This document shows, piece after piece, positions 25,009-34,069 of a stretch of DNA of 64,000 bases. A program made the translations under genes and the position numbers. Origin of the DNA: Anaerolineaceae bacterium (GTDB taxonomy: Bacteria; Chloroflexota; Anaerolineae; Anaerolineales; Anaerolineaceae); the NCBI GenBank assembly GCA_012839565.1, contig DUMZ01000008.1, forward strand, positions 1 to 64,000, written 5' to 3'. The notes below the pieces were generated by a model. That model saw only the letters and a list, made by a program, of their open reading frames with translations, was not told where the DNA came from and searched no databases. How positions within the stretch are numbered: the stretch's first letter is position 1; each line of letters opens with the position of its first letter.

Positions 25009-25629
25009 CTATATTTTATCCTTTAATCGTTGCAATACAATCTGGCGTAACATGGTTTGCACTTCATCTTTTGGCTTTGAAGCGTCCACCCGTTGCCAGC
25101 GTTCAGGCTCTTCTTCAGCAAGTTGCAAATAACCAGCGCGGACACGCTCGTGGAACGAGACTTCATAGGCATCCAGGCGGTTCCATTCGTCAATGCTTTT
25201 CTTGCGTGCCAAACCTGTTTTGATATCCAAGTCCATGAGCAGGGTCAGGTCGGGTTTGAGTCCTTCGGTAGCAAAGTTGAGCATCGCTCGCAAGCTGTTC
25301 AAATCGAGACCATGTCCATAGCCCTGATAAGCCAAGGTCGAGTCACCGTAGCGGTCACAAAGCACCACTTTACCCTCGCGCAAAGCCGGTCGGATGACCT
25401 GCGCCACCAACTGCGCGCGGGCTGCCAAAAAAAGCAGTATTTCTGTGCGGGGCAAGAGTTCCGGGTTGTCCATGCTGGTTAATACCGCGCGGATTTGGTC
25501 GCCAATTGATGTGCCACCAGGTTCGCGCGTGCAAAGCACACGATAGCCTTGCGCTTCAAGATATTGTGCTAGCGCGGGTATTTGGCTGCTTTTGCCACTG
25601 CCTTCGGGTCCTTCAAGCGTTATAAACAT
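25009..25629 (-). CDS. tmk: Thymidylate kinase
   Basis: A 206-aa P-loop kinase: GPEGSGKSSQ Walker A, TREPGGTSIGDQIR (the DR[YH]/E-P-G-G motif that positions dTMP), and LCDRYGDSTLAYQG. It phosphorylates dTMP to dTDP for DNA synthesis. It starts one base after the stop of the R3H ATPase gene upstream, so the two form an operon. The window's 3' end of the gene lies just before the promoter region of the Dsb-cyclophilin gene. Confidence 0.95.
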   Translation of the reverse strand: MFITLEGPEGSGKSSQIPALAQYLEAQGYRVLCTREPGGTSIGDQIRAVLTSMDNPELLPRTEILLFLAARAQLVAQVIRPALREGKVVLCDRYGDSTLAYQGYGHGLDLNSLRAMLNFATEGLKPDLTLLMDLDIKTGLARKKSIDEWNRLDAYEVSFHERVRAGYLQLAEEEPERWQRVDASKPKDEVQTMLRQIVLQRLKDKI

Positions 25630-25630
25630 A

Positions 25631-27286
25631 TTAATCTCGATATATTCTCACGTAGCGGTTGGGGTCTTTTCCAAAAGACTGAGATACCAGGCCGTATTCT
25701 CTGGCCAGTTCGTGTTGTCTTTTGCGGATGTGGGCAACAGTTGGCTGCAAATCAACATAAGGCTCACCCGCCTGAAGCAAATCAACCGCGATGTCAACCT
25801 GGGCCAGGGCTTCGTCATCTTTTTCACGTTTTTCCTGGGGCGTGGCAAGTCCAAATGTATCCGCCAGGAATTGTTCAATTTGGGGCATTGAGTTCGAGCG
25901 GATAACAAAAATAGGCAAACCTTTCGTTTCGGCATCCACGATGGGCTGTAAACGGTCGCGATAGTAGCGACGCTGGGTAAGGAACATGTCCGCGTCTTTC
26001 AAGTCGCGCACCACGCTTACCGGCGCGTTCATGCTCTTAATGGCTTGCAACAAGCGGTTTCGCGCTACACCAAAGACAAACATGCGTTTTTCGCGACTGT
26101 CTTCCAGATTTAAGACCGGGTCTTCCGGGCTAACGAAGTCTTCGTAACGTTCTTTTCGGTTCTTTGCTTGTGCCTGTGGCTCGGCAAGTCCTGTCCGGCG
26201 TTGGAAAGGTGAGTTTTCCATGTTTTTACCAGCCCTTAAGCTTTGGGAAGCCGTAGGCGCTTTGGCTTGACTGGCACGCACCATGCGAATTTTGCCTTTC
26301 TCATCGCGATAACGCTCTTCAGGCGCCAGCGGATAGCCACGCAATATGGCATCCACCGCGCTGGCGATATCGCGGTGCACGTTCAGGCGATTGCGCTCCT
26401 GAATTTCAACCAGGATATTGAAAGTTGGGGGTGAACGGCGTTCCAGCACAGTTTTTTGCGTGCCCCGCCGGCGTGCTTCATCATCAGAAAGCGTAACCGA
26501 CTCGATGCCGCCAACCAAGTCAGAAAGGGTTGGATTCAAAAGTAAATTTTCAAGCGCGTTACCGTGCGCTGTGCCAATCAGTTGCACACCGCGTTCGGCA
26601 ATGGTGCGCGCGGCGAGTGCCTCAAGTTCGCGCCCGATTTCGTCAATCACAATAACTTCAGGGTTATGGTTTTCAACCGCCTCAATCATCACTTCATGCT
26701 GAAGCGACGGTTTAGGCACTTGCATCCGACGCGCGGAACCCACCGCGGGATGGGGCACGTCGCCATCACCACCGATTTCGTTGGAGGTATCCACAATAAT
26801 GACACGTTTTTTATCCGCCAGCGTTCGGGCTGCCTCGCGCAGGATGGTAGTCTTGCCTACACCCGGCTTGCCTAAAATGAGAATACTCTCGCCGGAATTG
26901 ACCAGGTCTTCGATGATATCAATCGTGCCATAGACCGCGCGCCCTACCCGGCAGGTGAGTCCGATAACCCGCCCGCGTCGGTTGCGTATAGCCGAAATGC
27001 GATGCAAGGTGCGTTCCATACCTGCGCGGTTGTCGGCGTCAAACTCGCTGATGCGACTGGTCACGTACTCGATATCGTCGTGTTCAACAAAACGGTCCAG
27101 CAAACGCACTTCGCCCGAAACAAAACGGGCGCTGGGACAACGTCCGAGATCTAAGATAATTTCCAGGAGATTGTCAAAATCGTTTTTTTGCCGAACGGCA
27201 AGCGCCACATCAACGGGCAAGACACCCAACAAGGCTTCAATATCATTTGAATTGCCTTGGGCTTTGTTTTTACTATCTTCATTCAT
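25631..27286 (-). CDS. AAA ATPase with R3H domain (Ycf45/SpoIIIAA-like)
   Basis: A 551-aa cytoplasmic ATPase. The P-loop GKPGVGKTT lies at about residue 139, with [14 protein letters not shown] and the Walker [16 protein letters not shown] further on. The HGNALENLL ... [14 protein letters not shown] block is typical of the Ycf45 family. The C-terminus has an R3H-like single-strand nucleic acid-binding region ([19 protein letters not shown], residues about 512-545). Chloroplast and cyanobacterial relatives are known; the molecular function is not established. Coupled to tmk by a one-base gap. TAAAAT lies eight bases before the ATG, so the transcript may be leaderless. Confidence 0.88.
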   Translation of the reverse strand: MNEDSKNKAQGNSNDIEALLGVLPVDVALAVRQKNDFDNLLEIILDLGRCPSARFVSGEVRLLDRFVEHDDIEYVTSRISEFDADNRAGMERTLHRISAIRNRRGRVIGLTCRVGRAVYGTIDIIEDLVNSGESILILGKPGVGKTTILREAARTLADKKRVIIVDTSNEIGGDGDVPHPAVGSARRMQVPKPSLQHEVMIEAVENHNPEVIVIDEIGRELEALAARTIAERGVQLIGTAHGNALENLLLNPTLSDLVGGIESVTLSDDEARRRGTQKTVLERRSPPTFNILVEIQERNRLNVHRDIASAVDAILRGYPLAPEERYRDEKGKIRMVRASQAKAPTASQSLRAGKNMENSPFQRRTGLAEPQAQAKNRKERYEDFVSPEDPVLNLEDSREKRMFVFGVARNRLLQAIKSMNAPVSVVRDLKDADMFLTQRRYYRDRLQPIVDAETKGLPIFVIRSNSMPQIEQFLADTFGLATPQEKREKDDEALAQVDIAVDLLQAGEPYVDLQPTVAHIRKRQHELAREYGLVSQSFGKDPNRYVRIYRD

Positions 27287-27294
27287 CGCCCATA

Positions 27295-27300
27295 ATTTTA
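27295..27300 (-). promoter_or_regulatory. -10 box, possible leaderless start of the R3H ATPase-tmk operon
   Basis: TAAAAT on the minus strand, eight bases before the ATG at 27286. Confidence 0.4.
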
Positions 27301-27410
27301 TCGTATTTGGCGGAATTAAGCATCACAGAAAAGCTTAGTGTATAGGATACTTATTAATCTTTGGGAGCCAGTTCTTTTTAAGCTACGCTGAGTGTTTAAC
27401 AAACTCGCTT

Positions 27411-28649
27411 TTATTTCTGAGATGGCAGAAACGTGGCATACCTAACTTTCCATTCACATGAGTCATAACCCTGTAATGAAAATTCGCTCTTGCTTCCATC
27501 CCTTTTTAATATATATGCTTTATAACCTACGGGAGGCAGGTCTGACCCTCGATAAACACTCGATAATGTAAAGAAAACCACCAGCGAGTTTTTGTCTGGT
27601 GTGGGTATTACTTCAGAGATTTCAAGTGTGTCTGGGGTATTAATTATTTGTATAGCGGACCAGTTTTCGTACCAGGTTATATTAGCATTTTCTTCGTAGA
27701 TTGTATAAACTACAAAACTGTTATCATCAATCCACTTAAACAGTCCAGAATCAATATTCAGTTCATCAACTTGCCAATTTTGCAAGTTTATTCGCATTGT
27801 TTTGACTAAGAGATTACCCATATCTATGTGCTGGACTTTTCTATACAGAAGCCATTTCGCGCTCGGTGATAATTGCAAACTTTCTGTATGGAGCCAATCT
27901 TCTTCCACTAGAAAATCGGTTAGTAATCCAGTGTTAATGTTGAGAAGATACAACTTGCGTCCAGTGATACAACCCTTTAAACAATCTTCGTAACCCATTT
28001 CATCTATCGACATCAAAAGCTCATCTTTACTAATCCACCCAATAAGCCTGGGGAGTTTGTCTTTTTGGAACCCAAACCGTTTTACAGAAGCGGTTTCCAC
28101 ATCCACTAATAGAATATCACCCGAATACACGTTTTCATTTTGAGTCATATAAGCGATGCTTAAACCATCTTCGTTCCAATAAAATTCTTGCGCGAGGGGT
28201 AACTCAGAATGCAACATTGAAAATGTGTTATCTTTTGGATTAAACAGAAAAACTCCATCCTGGTTTGCAAAAATGGCTTTTGAAAAATATGGGTTCCATG
28301 ATAAATAATTTTCCCGACCCAAGAACTCATCGTCCGTTGTAATAACAGTATGTGCCATCGGTGTAGTTATATCCACTAAATCAAAGTTGACTTCTATAAG
28401 ATGACTCTTAAATGGTGGTGCATAAGGGTCCAAAAACAAAAACAGTCGCCAAACCTGGTTTTCAATATCCAAAGAACTGGGTTGATTCTCTGTTGGAATA
28501 ATACTTACTGCCATTGGTGGCTCAAGGTCTTCATGACTCTTTAATTCATCAATAGGCCCAACTTCTGTTTTTTGAACAGGAACACATGAAATAAGGAAAA
28601 GTTGTGATAGCAGATAAAGGGTTATGGATAAGATTTGTTTTTTCTTCAT
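27411..28649 (-). CDS. Exported lipoprotein with a TolB/WD40-like propeller
   Basis: A 412-aa protein with an N-terminal signal and lipobox LFLISC (residues 17-22). The rest has repeated beta-blade segments with turns such as LSWNPYFSKAIFANQDGVFL, FYWNEDGLSIAYMTQNE, LQLSPSAKWLLYRK and PTPDKNSLVVFFTLS, as in TolB-like propellers. It is the last gene of the sigma/anti-sigma operon that begins at 31758 and would act outside the membrane, possibly as a ligand or signal protein for the anti-sigma factor. Contains a Cys-rich stretch YEDCLKGCITG. No named family recognised. Confidence 0.7.
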   Translation of the reverse strand: MKKKQILSITLYLLSQLFLISCVPVQKTEVGPIDELKSHEDLEPPMAVSIIPTENQPSSLDIENQVWRLFLFLDPYAPPFKSHLIEVNFDLVDITTPMAHTVITTDDEFLGRENYLSWNPYFSKAIFANQDGVFLFNPKDNTFSMLHSELPLAQEFYWNEDGLSIAYMTQNENVYSGDILLVDVETASVKRFGFQKDKLPRLIGWISKDELLMSIDEMGYEDCLKGCITGRKLYLLNINTGLLTDFLVEEDWLHTESLQLSPSAKWLLYRKVQHIDMGNLLVKTMRINLQNWQVDELNIDSGLFKWIDDNSFVVYTIYEENANITWYENWSAIQIINTPDTLEISEVIPTPDKNSLVVFFTLSSVYRGSDLPPVGYKAYILKRDGSKSEFSLQGYDSCEWKVRYATFLPSQK

Positions 28650-28676
28650 TTTATATGACAGGTGGATTGTTTAAGA

Positions 28677-28698
28677 GTGCGGGAGATAAGTCCCGCAC
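28677..28698 (-). terminator. Intercistronic hairpin (weak terminator or attenuator)
   Basis: GTGCGGGA, 6-nt loop, TCCCGCAC: perfect 8-bp stem between the PepSY-like gene and the lipoprotein gene, with no strong T-run. It may dampen expression of the last gene of the operon. Confidence 0.55.
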
Positions 28699-28703
28699 CT
28701 TCG

Positions 28704-29264
28704 TTAGTGATTGTCTGAAAACGGCAATGTGTTTACCAGGTTGAGAAATTGACCGTCTTTGGTAAAGCCAATTTGAACATAGTTTTTTCCGTACTCAGGT
28801 GTATTTGGTTGGTCAGTACTCCATCGAAAGAAATAGTTTGTTTCTTCTTTGTTAAAAATCTCTAAGTTCAGAGCTGAAAAATCGACATTAATTTTCGCTT
28901 TCACGATATAAGTTGTTGCCAGGTTTTCCAAATCATCTTCACTTAACCATGTTCCAACTATAGGGAAGAGTTTTCCAGGGTCTGTTGGCATTATTTCGAT
29001 AATTTGTCCAGACGCTGAGTCAATTCTAAACTGAAGATCACCAGAAACAAAAACTTCTAAGTCATTTTCCATACTGTAATAGGGTAATTTTTCATTTTCG
29101 ATCCACTGGACATCTTCGCCGGTTATCTCCCAAATTAGAGACTCCGATGTATTGGTCTGGGACAAGTAGCTTGCCATTGCGATATCAGTATGGTTATTAC
29201 TAATGCTTGCTAATACTATCAGCAACGAAACAATGCTCATGAATACTTTGTTTAATTTTTTCAT
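28704..29264 (-). CDS. Exported protein of unknown function (PepSY-like)
   Basis: A 186-aa secreted protein. The N-terminus is hydrophobic (VFMSIVSLLIVLASISNN), consistent with a signal peptide. The mature part has the pattern F-R-I-D-x-x-S-G-x-I-I-E (LQFRIDSASGQIIEIMP) followed by helix and strand segments, reminiscent of PepSY/YcdB-like repeats that inhibit proteases or fold at the cell surface; similarity is weak and the call is an inference. It is the third gene of the sigma/anti-sigma operon, 33 bp after the anti-sigma gene. Confidence 0.6.
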   Translation of the reverse strand: MKKLNKVFMSIVSLLIVLASISNNHTDIAMASYLSQTNTSESLIWEITGEDVQWIENEKLPYYSMENDLEVFVSGDLQFRIDSASGQIIEIMPTDPGKLFPIVGTWLSEDDLENLATTYIVKAKINVDFSALNLEIFNKEETNYFFRWSTDQPNTPEYGKNYVQIGFTKDGQFLNLVNTLPFSDNH

Positions 29265-29297
29265 TTATTCTCCTTTGTTTATTAATAATTATTAGCT

Positions 29298-31181
29298 TTA
29301 TTTTGGCTCCATTCGTACACCAACAATAAGTCCTGAATTATTTAAAATGCTATTGATTTCACAGTTTCCTATATCAATTAACAGCATCGAAAGAGTTTTC
29401 TCAGTTGACTGCTTGAGTTCTACAAACAATTTTGATGAATTGTCAGCCCAGAAATAGCTATCTATCGCTATTGGATCAATCATTGTACTTGCTACATCCA
29501 AAATTTGCGTTGTGTGACCATTTTCTAAGTTTTTAACATACAAAGTCCCTTGCTTGTCACCCAGGTAAACGACATTCTTCGTGTCAGATGAGATGCTTAT
29601 ATAGTTGTTTTTGGTGGCAGATTTATCCAAATAGAATATATCGTGATAAGTTCCATCGCCAAGTTGAATTTCTCGCAGAAGATAGCCTTTTCCTGTGATT
29701 TCAGGTACGCCAAACAGGATTGAACTGCCATCTTTCCCCCAGCCTGCCAGTTGCTCGCCGTTTTGTACAGTGTAAGATTTTTGTTCGCTTGACTCAACTG
29801 AATATAAAACTATTTCATTATCCGATTGAGCTGCGAGCCAGTTTGAGTTTCTGTCCCAGAAAGATTTAGGAACATAATCTCCAGAAATAATATGCTCATC
29901 TCTATTTCCAAGATTTATTATTTTTAAGTAATCTAAAAATACGATAGCGATTTTATTGCCATCTGGACTTAACGAAGCATATACACCGCCATCAGCAATT
30001 ACAGTTCTATTGTCAGTACCATCTGCAAGCACCCATGAACCATCGTTCATATGTAACAAGAGTTGAAGTCTATCTTGAACAGCAGGAAAATCTAAGCTGT
30101 TTGTTTTTACACTGTCAACACAAACCTCGCTCTCTGCTGATAAATCGAGCTCATTTGGTGTCCATTCAGTGACCCAAGTAAATTGCTCGCCAGAATAGAG
30201 ATCAGCAGTAGGTTGCGTACTTAGATTTACTGGAATGGCTATTTTAATTGGAAACTGCAAGCCCACCGAAGAAAACTTGAAATGATAATTTAGTGGTTTG
30301 CCTGAACTGCCTTCGACCATTTGAGCACCTTCAGGAGATTCATAAAAGACCATCTTACTTGTTGAATCCGAGATTACCGGAACGCCTGAAATATGGAAAT
30401 AGTAATCTTCATCTGGGTTTAACCGCAGTTCTGTTATCAAAACAAGATTATTGCCTTCAACAAATGTCTGCAAAACATTAATGGAACCTTTTTGTCTCTC
30501 TCCAAGTGGCACGGAAGTTTGGTTTATTTCACTCTCAGCAATGAGTGACTTGTTCTCCTCAAAATGAAGTAAGATGCCCTCATCCCACACTGACTCATCC
30601 GGAAGGCTGTCCGCGACACAGGGGAGAAACAGCCTGGCTTCAGTTGTGCCATTTGGCAAGACAGGAAAGAGCCCCTTGTTCGTTTCAAAGTACTTATGAT
30701 TATCATTTACTGTCAAATAAGCAGGCTCATTACAAGCGGTGATTTTACTTTCGCTCAAGCTTTCTCCTTTGAAAACAAGATAGCTTATAGAACTACGATC
30801 AACTGTTAGCGTAGCATCTTGTATGACAATGGAGTAGTATTCATCGCTCACATGGATTGGCTCCTGCAAACTCATCACCTTACCAGGCACACTTAATAAA
30901 CCTGCCTTTGGCTCATAAGCAAACCATTTTGTAATTTGAGCCCAGACTTTTGCTGGTCCAATAATAAGAACGCTTAAGATGATAATTACCAAAAGTGATG
31001 ATGCAAAACCCCAAGAGAGTTTTGCAAGGTTCAGCTTGGAATGATTTCTTGAGTGTCCATCTTCCCACTTTGTTTGCAGAATGTTATTTCTGAGAGTTTT
31101 TCTAAAGGTCTCAGAAATTTCCGGGCGTGTATACGAACGATATATTAAATTCTCGGTTTTTTTGTAGTTTTGATCTTTCAT
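29298..31181 (-). CDS. Membrane anti-sigma factor-like protein with an extracytoplasmic propeller
   Basis: A 627-aa single-pass protein encoded directly after its ECF sigma gene (1-bp gap). Residues 1-55 are cytoplasmic; a membrane segment at about 55-75 (ASSLLVIIILSVLIIG) is followed by GPAKVWAQI, the same juxtamembrane motif as in the protein at 4563-6023. Residues about 80-340 are a beta-rich domain similar in outline to that protein; residues about 370-620 add propeller-like repeats (VYASLSPDGNKIAIVFLDYL, NYISISSDTKNVVYLGDK). So the two systems share a signalling module but differ in the sensor part. Gene is AT-rich. Confidence 0.78.
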   Translation of the reverse strand: MKDQNYKKTENLIYRSYTRPEISETFRKTLRNNILQTKWEDGHSRNHSKLNLAKLSWGFASSLLVIIILSVLIIGPAKVWAQITKWFAYEPKAGLLSVPGKVMSLQEPIHVSDEYYSIVIQDATLTVDRSSISYLVFKGESLSESKITACNEPAYLTVNDNHKYFETNKGLFPVLPNGTTEARLFLPCVADSLPDESVWDEGILLHFEENKSLIAESEINQTSVPLGERQKGSINVLQTFVEGNNLVLITELRLNPDEDYYFHISGVPVISDSTSKMVFYESPEGAQMVEGSSGKPLNYHFKFSSVGLQFPIKIAIPVNLSTQPTADLYSGEQFTWVTEWTPNELDLSAESEVCVDSVKTNSLDFPAVQDRLQLLLHMNDGSWVLADGTDNRTVIADGGVYASLSPDGNKIAIVFLDYLKIINLGNRDEHIISGDYVPKSFWDRNSNWLAAQSDNEIVLYSVESSEQKSYTVQNGEQLAGWGKDGSSILFGVPEITGKGYLLREIQLGDGTYHDIFYLDKSATKNNYISISSDTKNVVYLGDKQGTLYVKNLENGHTTQILDVASTMIDPIAIDSYFWADNSSKLFVELKQSTEKTLSMLLIDIGNCEINSILNNSGLIVGVRMEPK

Positions 31182-31182
31182 C

Positions 31183-31758
31183 TTAACGCTTCACTTCAGT
31201 AGATATTTTCTTGATTATTTTGTAAAATTTCTTTTTTGTGACATTCACCGACTGCTTTAGCACTTTCGCTATATCCGAAAACGACAATTCTGCTACAAAT
31301 CGCAATCGTAAAAGTTCGGCTTCATCTTCTGGCAAATTGTCTATAATATTCCGCACTAAGATAATCTCTTCAGGTGCATAATGGAATTCACTTGTAGTTT
31401 TTGACTCTAATTCTTCAACAAACTCAAGCGGTATCTCATTATCTTTCTTCTTTTGACGAAAATAATCATAAGATTTATTTTTCGCAATTTGATAGAGCCA
31501 CGGGCGAAAACTATTCTTGTTTCTTAAAGTACCAATCGCTTTGAACGCGTACATAAAAGTTTCTGATGTTAAATCCTCTGCAACTGCCATAGATTTTGTT
31601 ATATCGAGAAGATAATAGAATATTTTCTCAAAATAACGATCATATAATTCTGCAAACGAACTGGAATCGTTAACTGCCAAACAAGCAAGTTCGTTATCAT
31701 CCAATTCAGACACCCTTATTTGTTGACTCATTGATTTTTTCCAAAAAACTTGTTCCAT
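31183..31758 (-). CDS. RNA polymerase sigma-70 family factor, ECF subfamily
   Basis: A 191-aa alternative sigma factor. Region 2 (FAELYDRYFEKIFYYLLDIT ... AEDLTSETFMYAFKAI, then FRPWLYQIAKNKSYDYFRQ) and region 4 (LPEDEAELLRLRFVAELSFS and the helix-turn-helix DIAKVLKQSVNVTKKKFYKI) are present. It is the first gene of a four-gene minus-strand operon (sigma, anti-sigma, PepSY-like, propeller lipoprotein). Lower GC than surrounding genes; possible horizontal acquisition. ATG codons at 31758 and ten codons downstream are both possible; the first follows GAGAGAAAA. Confidence 0.9.
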   Translation of the reverse strand: MEQVFWKKSMSQQIRVSELDDNELACLAVNDSSSFAELYDRYFEKIFYYLLDITKSMAVAEDLTSETFMYAFKAIGTLRNKNSFRPWLYQIAKNKSYDYFRQKKKDNEIPLEFVEELESKTTSEFHYAPEEIILVRNIIDNLPEDEAELLRLRFVAELSFSDIAKVLKQSVNVTKKKFYKIIKKISTEVKR

Positions 31759-31871
31759 TTTTCTCTCTCGTTAATAAGACGTGGAACTTACAGTTTCGTG
31801 CCGTTTTATAAAAATGTTTTCTACAGCGTGTTTTTACGGTTACATGAAAATCTCAGACAAATTTCTTTTTG

Positions 31872-31905
31872 TAAGATATTCACACATACGTGTGCGAATA
31901 TCTTA
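31872..31905. repeat. Long inverted repeat between the acetyltransferase and the sigma operon
   Basis: A 15-bp stem (31872-31886 / 31891-31905, one A-C mismatch) with loop TACG. It lies seven bases after the stop of the minus-strand acetyltransferase gene and upstream of the minus-strand sigma operon. No clear T-run follows on either strand, so it could be a weak terminator or an operator for the sigma operon. Confidence 0.7.
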
Positions 31906-31911
31906 TACATA

Positions 31912-32841
31912 TTAATTTTGCGATTCGGCAGAGAAGATACCACCTTCGGCGGGAGATTTTTCAAAGATGGTTTCGCCTGCTTGCTCAGGTTTTGCGTCTT
32001 TGATGGCCAGATGCCGGACGATGAGCGCGCGTTCGCCACTGGCTTGCGCGTCGAGTTTGTCCAGTGCCAAACGAAGCCAGGGCATATAAGATCGCGCACT
32101 GAAGGTTATCGGGCGTCCATATTCCATATAGAGTTCCCCAGCCAGGTCTTCCAAAACCTCGGGGCGGGATGCTTCGGGCAAAAGAAATAGCTGCGCCCAA
32201 AGGCCTTTGCTGCCATAATCAAGGTCCACATAACCCGTTAGATTGCCAGACGCATCAGAGATAACCTTACCCAAAACTTTTGACCGCGTCATCGGTTCAT
32301 ACTGGCGTATTCGCGAAGGCACCAAGCTTTGGTAAAGCGTTTTCATGTTCGCATAATCTTTTGCCGTCCAGGTGCGCCATGCGGAACTTTCGGACGCGCC
32401 CAGGACAGGCGCAGATAATGAATAAGAACGGTGACTCGCCCAAACGATAAAATTAGCCTTGCGAAAATCGCTTAGATAGATAGAATCCGTTGAAATATCG
32501 CCCATGACGCGTGTGAGGCCCCATGCGCCAATCTCTTTGAGCAAAGCCTCAAGCACAGCCACATTGTTGCTTTCGGCAGGTTCCATTGCGTTTATAAACT
32601 GAAGTTGCGCGAAGTCTTCATCTTGCCACTGAACAGCGCGTGCTACAACCAAAGGTTTGCCATCCAGCTCCAGCACGATGCCAGTATGCTTTTGCGCGAA
32701 GAGCGTGCTGGCCATGCCCATAAAACTGAGTGGCTCGCCATTCGTCACCAGGCGCAGCGTATCGAGATTTTCAAAGGTGTGACTTTGCCTTATCAGATAG
32801 CTGAAATCCAGGGCGTTAAGATTGCGTAAATTTGCGGTCAT
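31912..32841 (-). CDS. GNAT family N-acetyltransferase-like protein
   Basis: A 309-aa protein whose fold resembles a GNAT acetyltransferase with an extra C-terminal half. The central part (VLEALLKEIGAWGLTRVMGD ... DSIYLSDFRKANFIVWASHR) matches the last strands of a GNAT domain, where the acceptor channel forms; the acetyl-CoA P-loop motif Q/R-x-x-G-x-G/A is not clear, so catalytic function is uncertain. A second-half region (KGLWAQLFLLPEASRPEVLE) may be another GNAT-like unit. It might acetylate a small molecule or a protein N-terminus. The -10 box nine bases before the ATG overlaps the T-run of the pdxS terminator. Confidence 0.65.
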   Translation of the reverse strand: MTANLRNLNALDFSYLIRQSHTFENLDTLRLVTNGEPLSFMGMASTLFAQKHTGIVLELDGKPLVVARAVQWQDEDFAQLQFINAMEPAESNNVAVLEALLKEIGAWGLTRVMGDISTDSIYLSDFRKANFIVWASHRSYSLSAPVLGASESSAWRTWTAKDYANMKTLYQSLVPSRIRQYEPMTRSKVLGKVISDASGNLTGYVDLDYGSKGLWAQLFLLPEASRPEVLEDLAGELYMEYGRPITFSARSYMPWLRLALDKLDAQASGERALIVRHLAIKDAKPEQAGETIFEKSPAEGGIFSAESQN

Positions 32842-32850
32842 CGTACTCTA

Positions 32851-32856
32851 ATTATA
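32851..32856 (-). promoter_or_regulatory. -10 box of the acetyltransferase gene, overlapping the pdxS terminator tail
   Basis: On the minus strand TATAAT (32856-32851) comes directly after the TTTTCTTT tail of the pdxS terminator and nine bases before the ATG at 32841. Confidence 0.55.
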
Positions 32857-32862
32857 AAAGAA

Positions 32863-32889
32863 AATCAGCCCTGTGAGATAGGGCTGATT
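32863..32889 (-). terminator. Rho-independent terminator of pdxS
   Basis: Minus strand AATCAGCCCT, 7-nt loop, AGGGCTGATT followed by TTCTTTTATAAT. Confidence 0.88.
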
Positions 32890-32923
32890 AAATAAACTAA
32901 GTGGGCACCTGAATGATGGCAAA

Positions 32924-33811
32924 CTACCAGCCACGTTCAGACATACGTTCATTGTCGGCCAGTTCGCCAACCGAGCGGCCAACCATGGCTTCGCCCAGGT
33001 TTCGGCTAACCCGTGCCAGCACTTCGGGGTCCTTATAGTGCGTTGTAGCTTCGACGATGGCTTTGGCGCGTTTGAGTGGATCGCCAGATTTGAAAATGCC
33101 CGAACCAACAAAAACGCCTTCAACGCCCAGTTGCATCATCAGGGAAGCGTCCGCGGGCGTGGCAATACCGCCAGCGGCAAAATTGACTACAGGCAAGCGA
33201 CCCAGGCGGCGCACTTCCATACACTGTTCGTAAGGTGCCTGGATGTTCTTGGCAAAGGTCATCACTTCATCATCAGGCAGGGAAAGCAGATGGCGGATAT
33301 CGCCATACACACTGCGCGCGTGGCGCACGGCTTCGACCACATCACCCGTACCGGGTTCGCCCTTGGTGCGAATCATCGCGGCGCCTTCGCCAATGCGGCG
33401 CAGAGCCTCGCCTAAGTTGCGACAGCCACAAACAAAAGGCGTGTTAAAAACGTGTTTGTTGATGTGATATTGTTCATCAGCAGGGGTGAGCACTTCGGAT
33501 TCATCAATAAAATCAACACCAAGGCTTTCGAGAATCTGCGCTTCGGCGATGTGTCCAATGCGACACTTTGCCATAACGGGGATATCAACTGCCTCCATGA
33601 TTTTAATAATCAGTTCCGGGTCGCTCATGCGCGCGATGCCACCAGCCACGCGAATATCCGCCGGCACGCGTTCCAATGCCATAACCGCCACGGCGCCGGC
33701 ATCTTCAGCGATTTTGGCCTGGTCGGCATTGACCACGTCCATAATCACGCCGCCGACAAAGCTTTCAGCAACGCTTTTCTTTTTATCAAAACTGGAAACA
33801 GACTTTTCCAT
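32924..33811 (-). CDS. pdxS: Pyridoxal 5'-phosphate synthase lyase subunit PdxS
   Basis: A 295-aa TIM-barrel enzyme. The N-terminal [20 protein letters not shown] and [20 protein letters not shown] are diagnostic; the active-site Lys lies in VMAKCRIGH and the phosphate-binding glycines in [15 protein letters not shown] and [11 protein letters not shown]. It makes PLP from ribose 5-phosphate, glyceraldehyde 3-phosphate and ammonia supplied by PdxT. An upstream ATG at 33841 is possible, but the ATG at 33811 follows GGAGG and gives the usual length. No pdxT is adjacent. Confidence 0.96.
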   Translation of the reverse strand: MEKSVSSFDKKKSVAESFVGGVIMDVVNADQAKIAEDAGAVAVMALERVPADIRVAGGIARMSDPELIIKIMEAVDIPVMAKCRIGHIAEAQILESLGVDFIDESEVLTPADEQYHINKHVFNTPFVCGCRNLGEALRRIGEGAAMIRTKGEPGTGDVVEAVRHARSVYGDIRHLLSLPDDEVMTFAKNIQAPYEQCMEVRRLGRLPVVNFAAGGIATPADASLMMQLGVEGVFVGSGIFKSGDPLKRAKAIVEATTHYKDPEVLARVSRNLGEAMVGRSVGELADNERMSERGW

Positions 33812-34069
33812 TAGCAACCTCCAAATTATTACTTCTTTCATTTCGATTGTACCACTTAAGACCGTTAAAATCCTTAGAGAGACATTAATAATAGGCTTTG
33901 CAGAATGTGGCTTGGAAATTCTTGCTTGCTGGGAACAAAAATATTCACCCAGGTTTCCTGGTAAAGAAAATAAACCTGGCTCCTTGCCACGAAAAGGGTT
34001 TTTTCTTATAAAAGTAATGCACTCTGATGTATACTTTTACTAGATTAATAAACAAACTGGAAGGATGTT

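Noticed and set aside
31750-32190. Plus-strand open frame across the acetyltransferase 3' end
   Set aside because: It is antisense to a well-supported gene, with no ribosome binding site or recognisable product.
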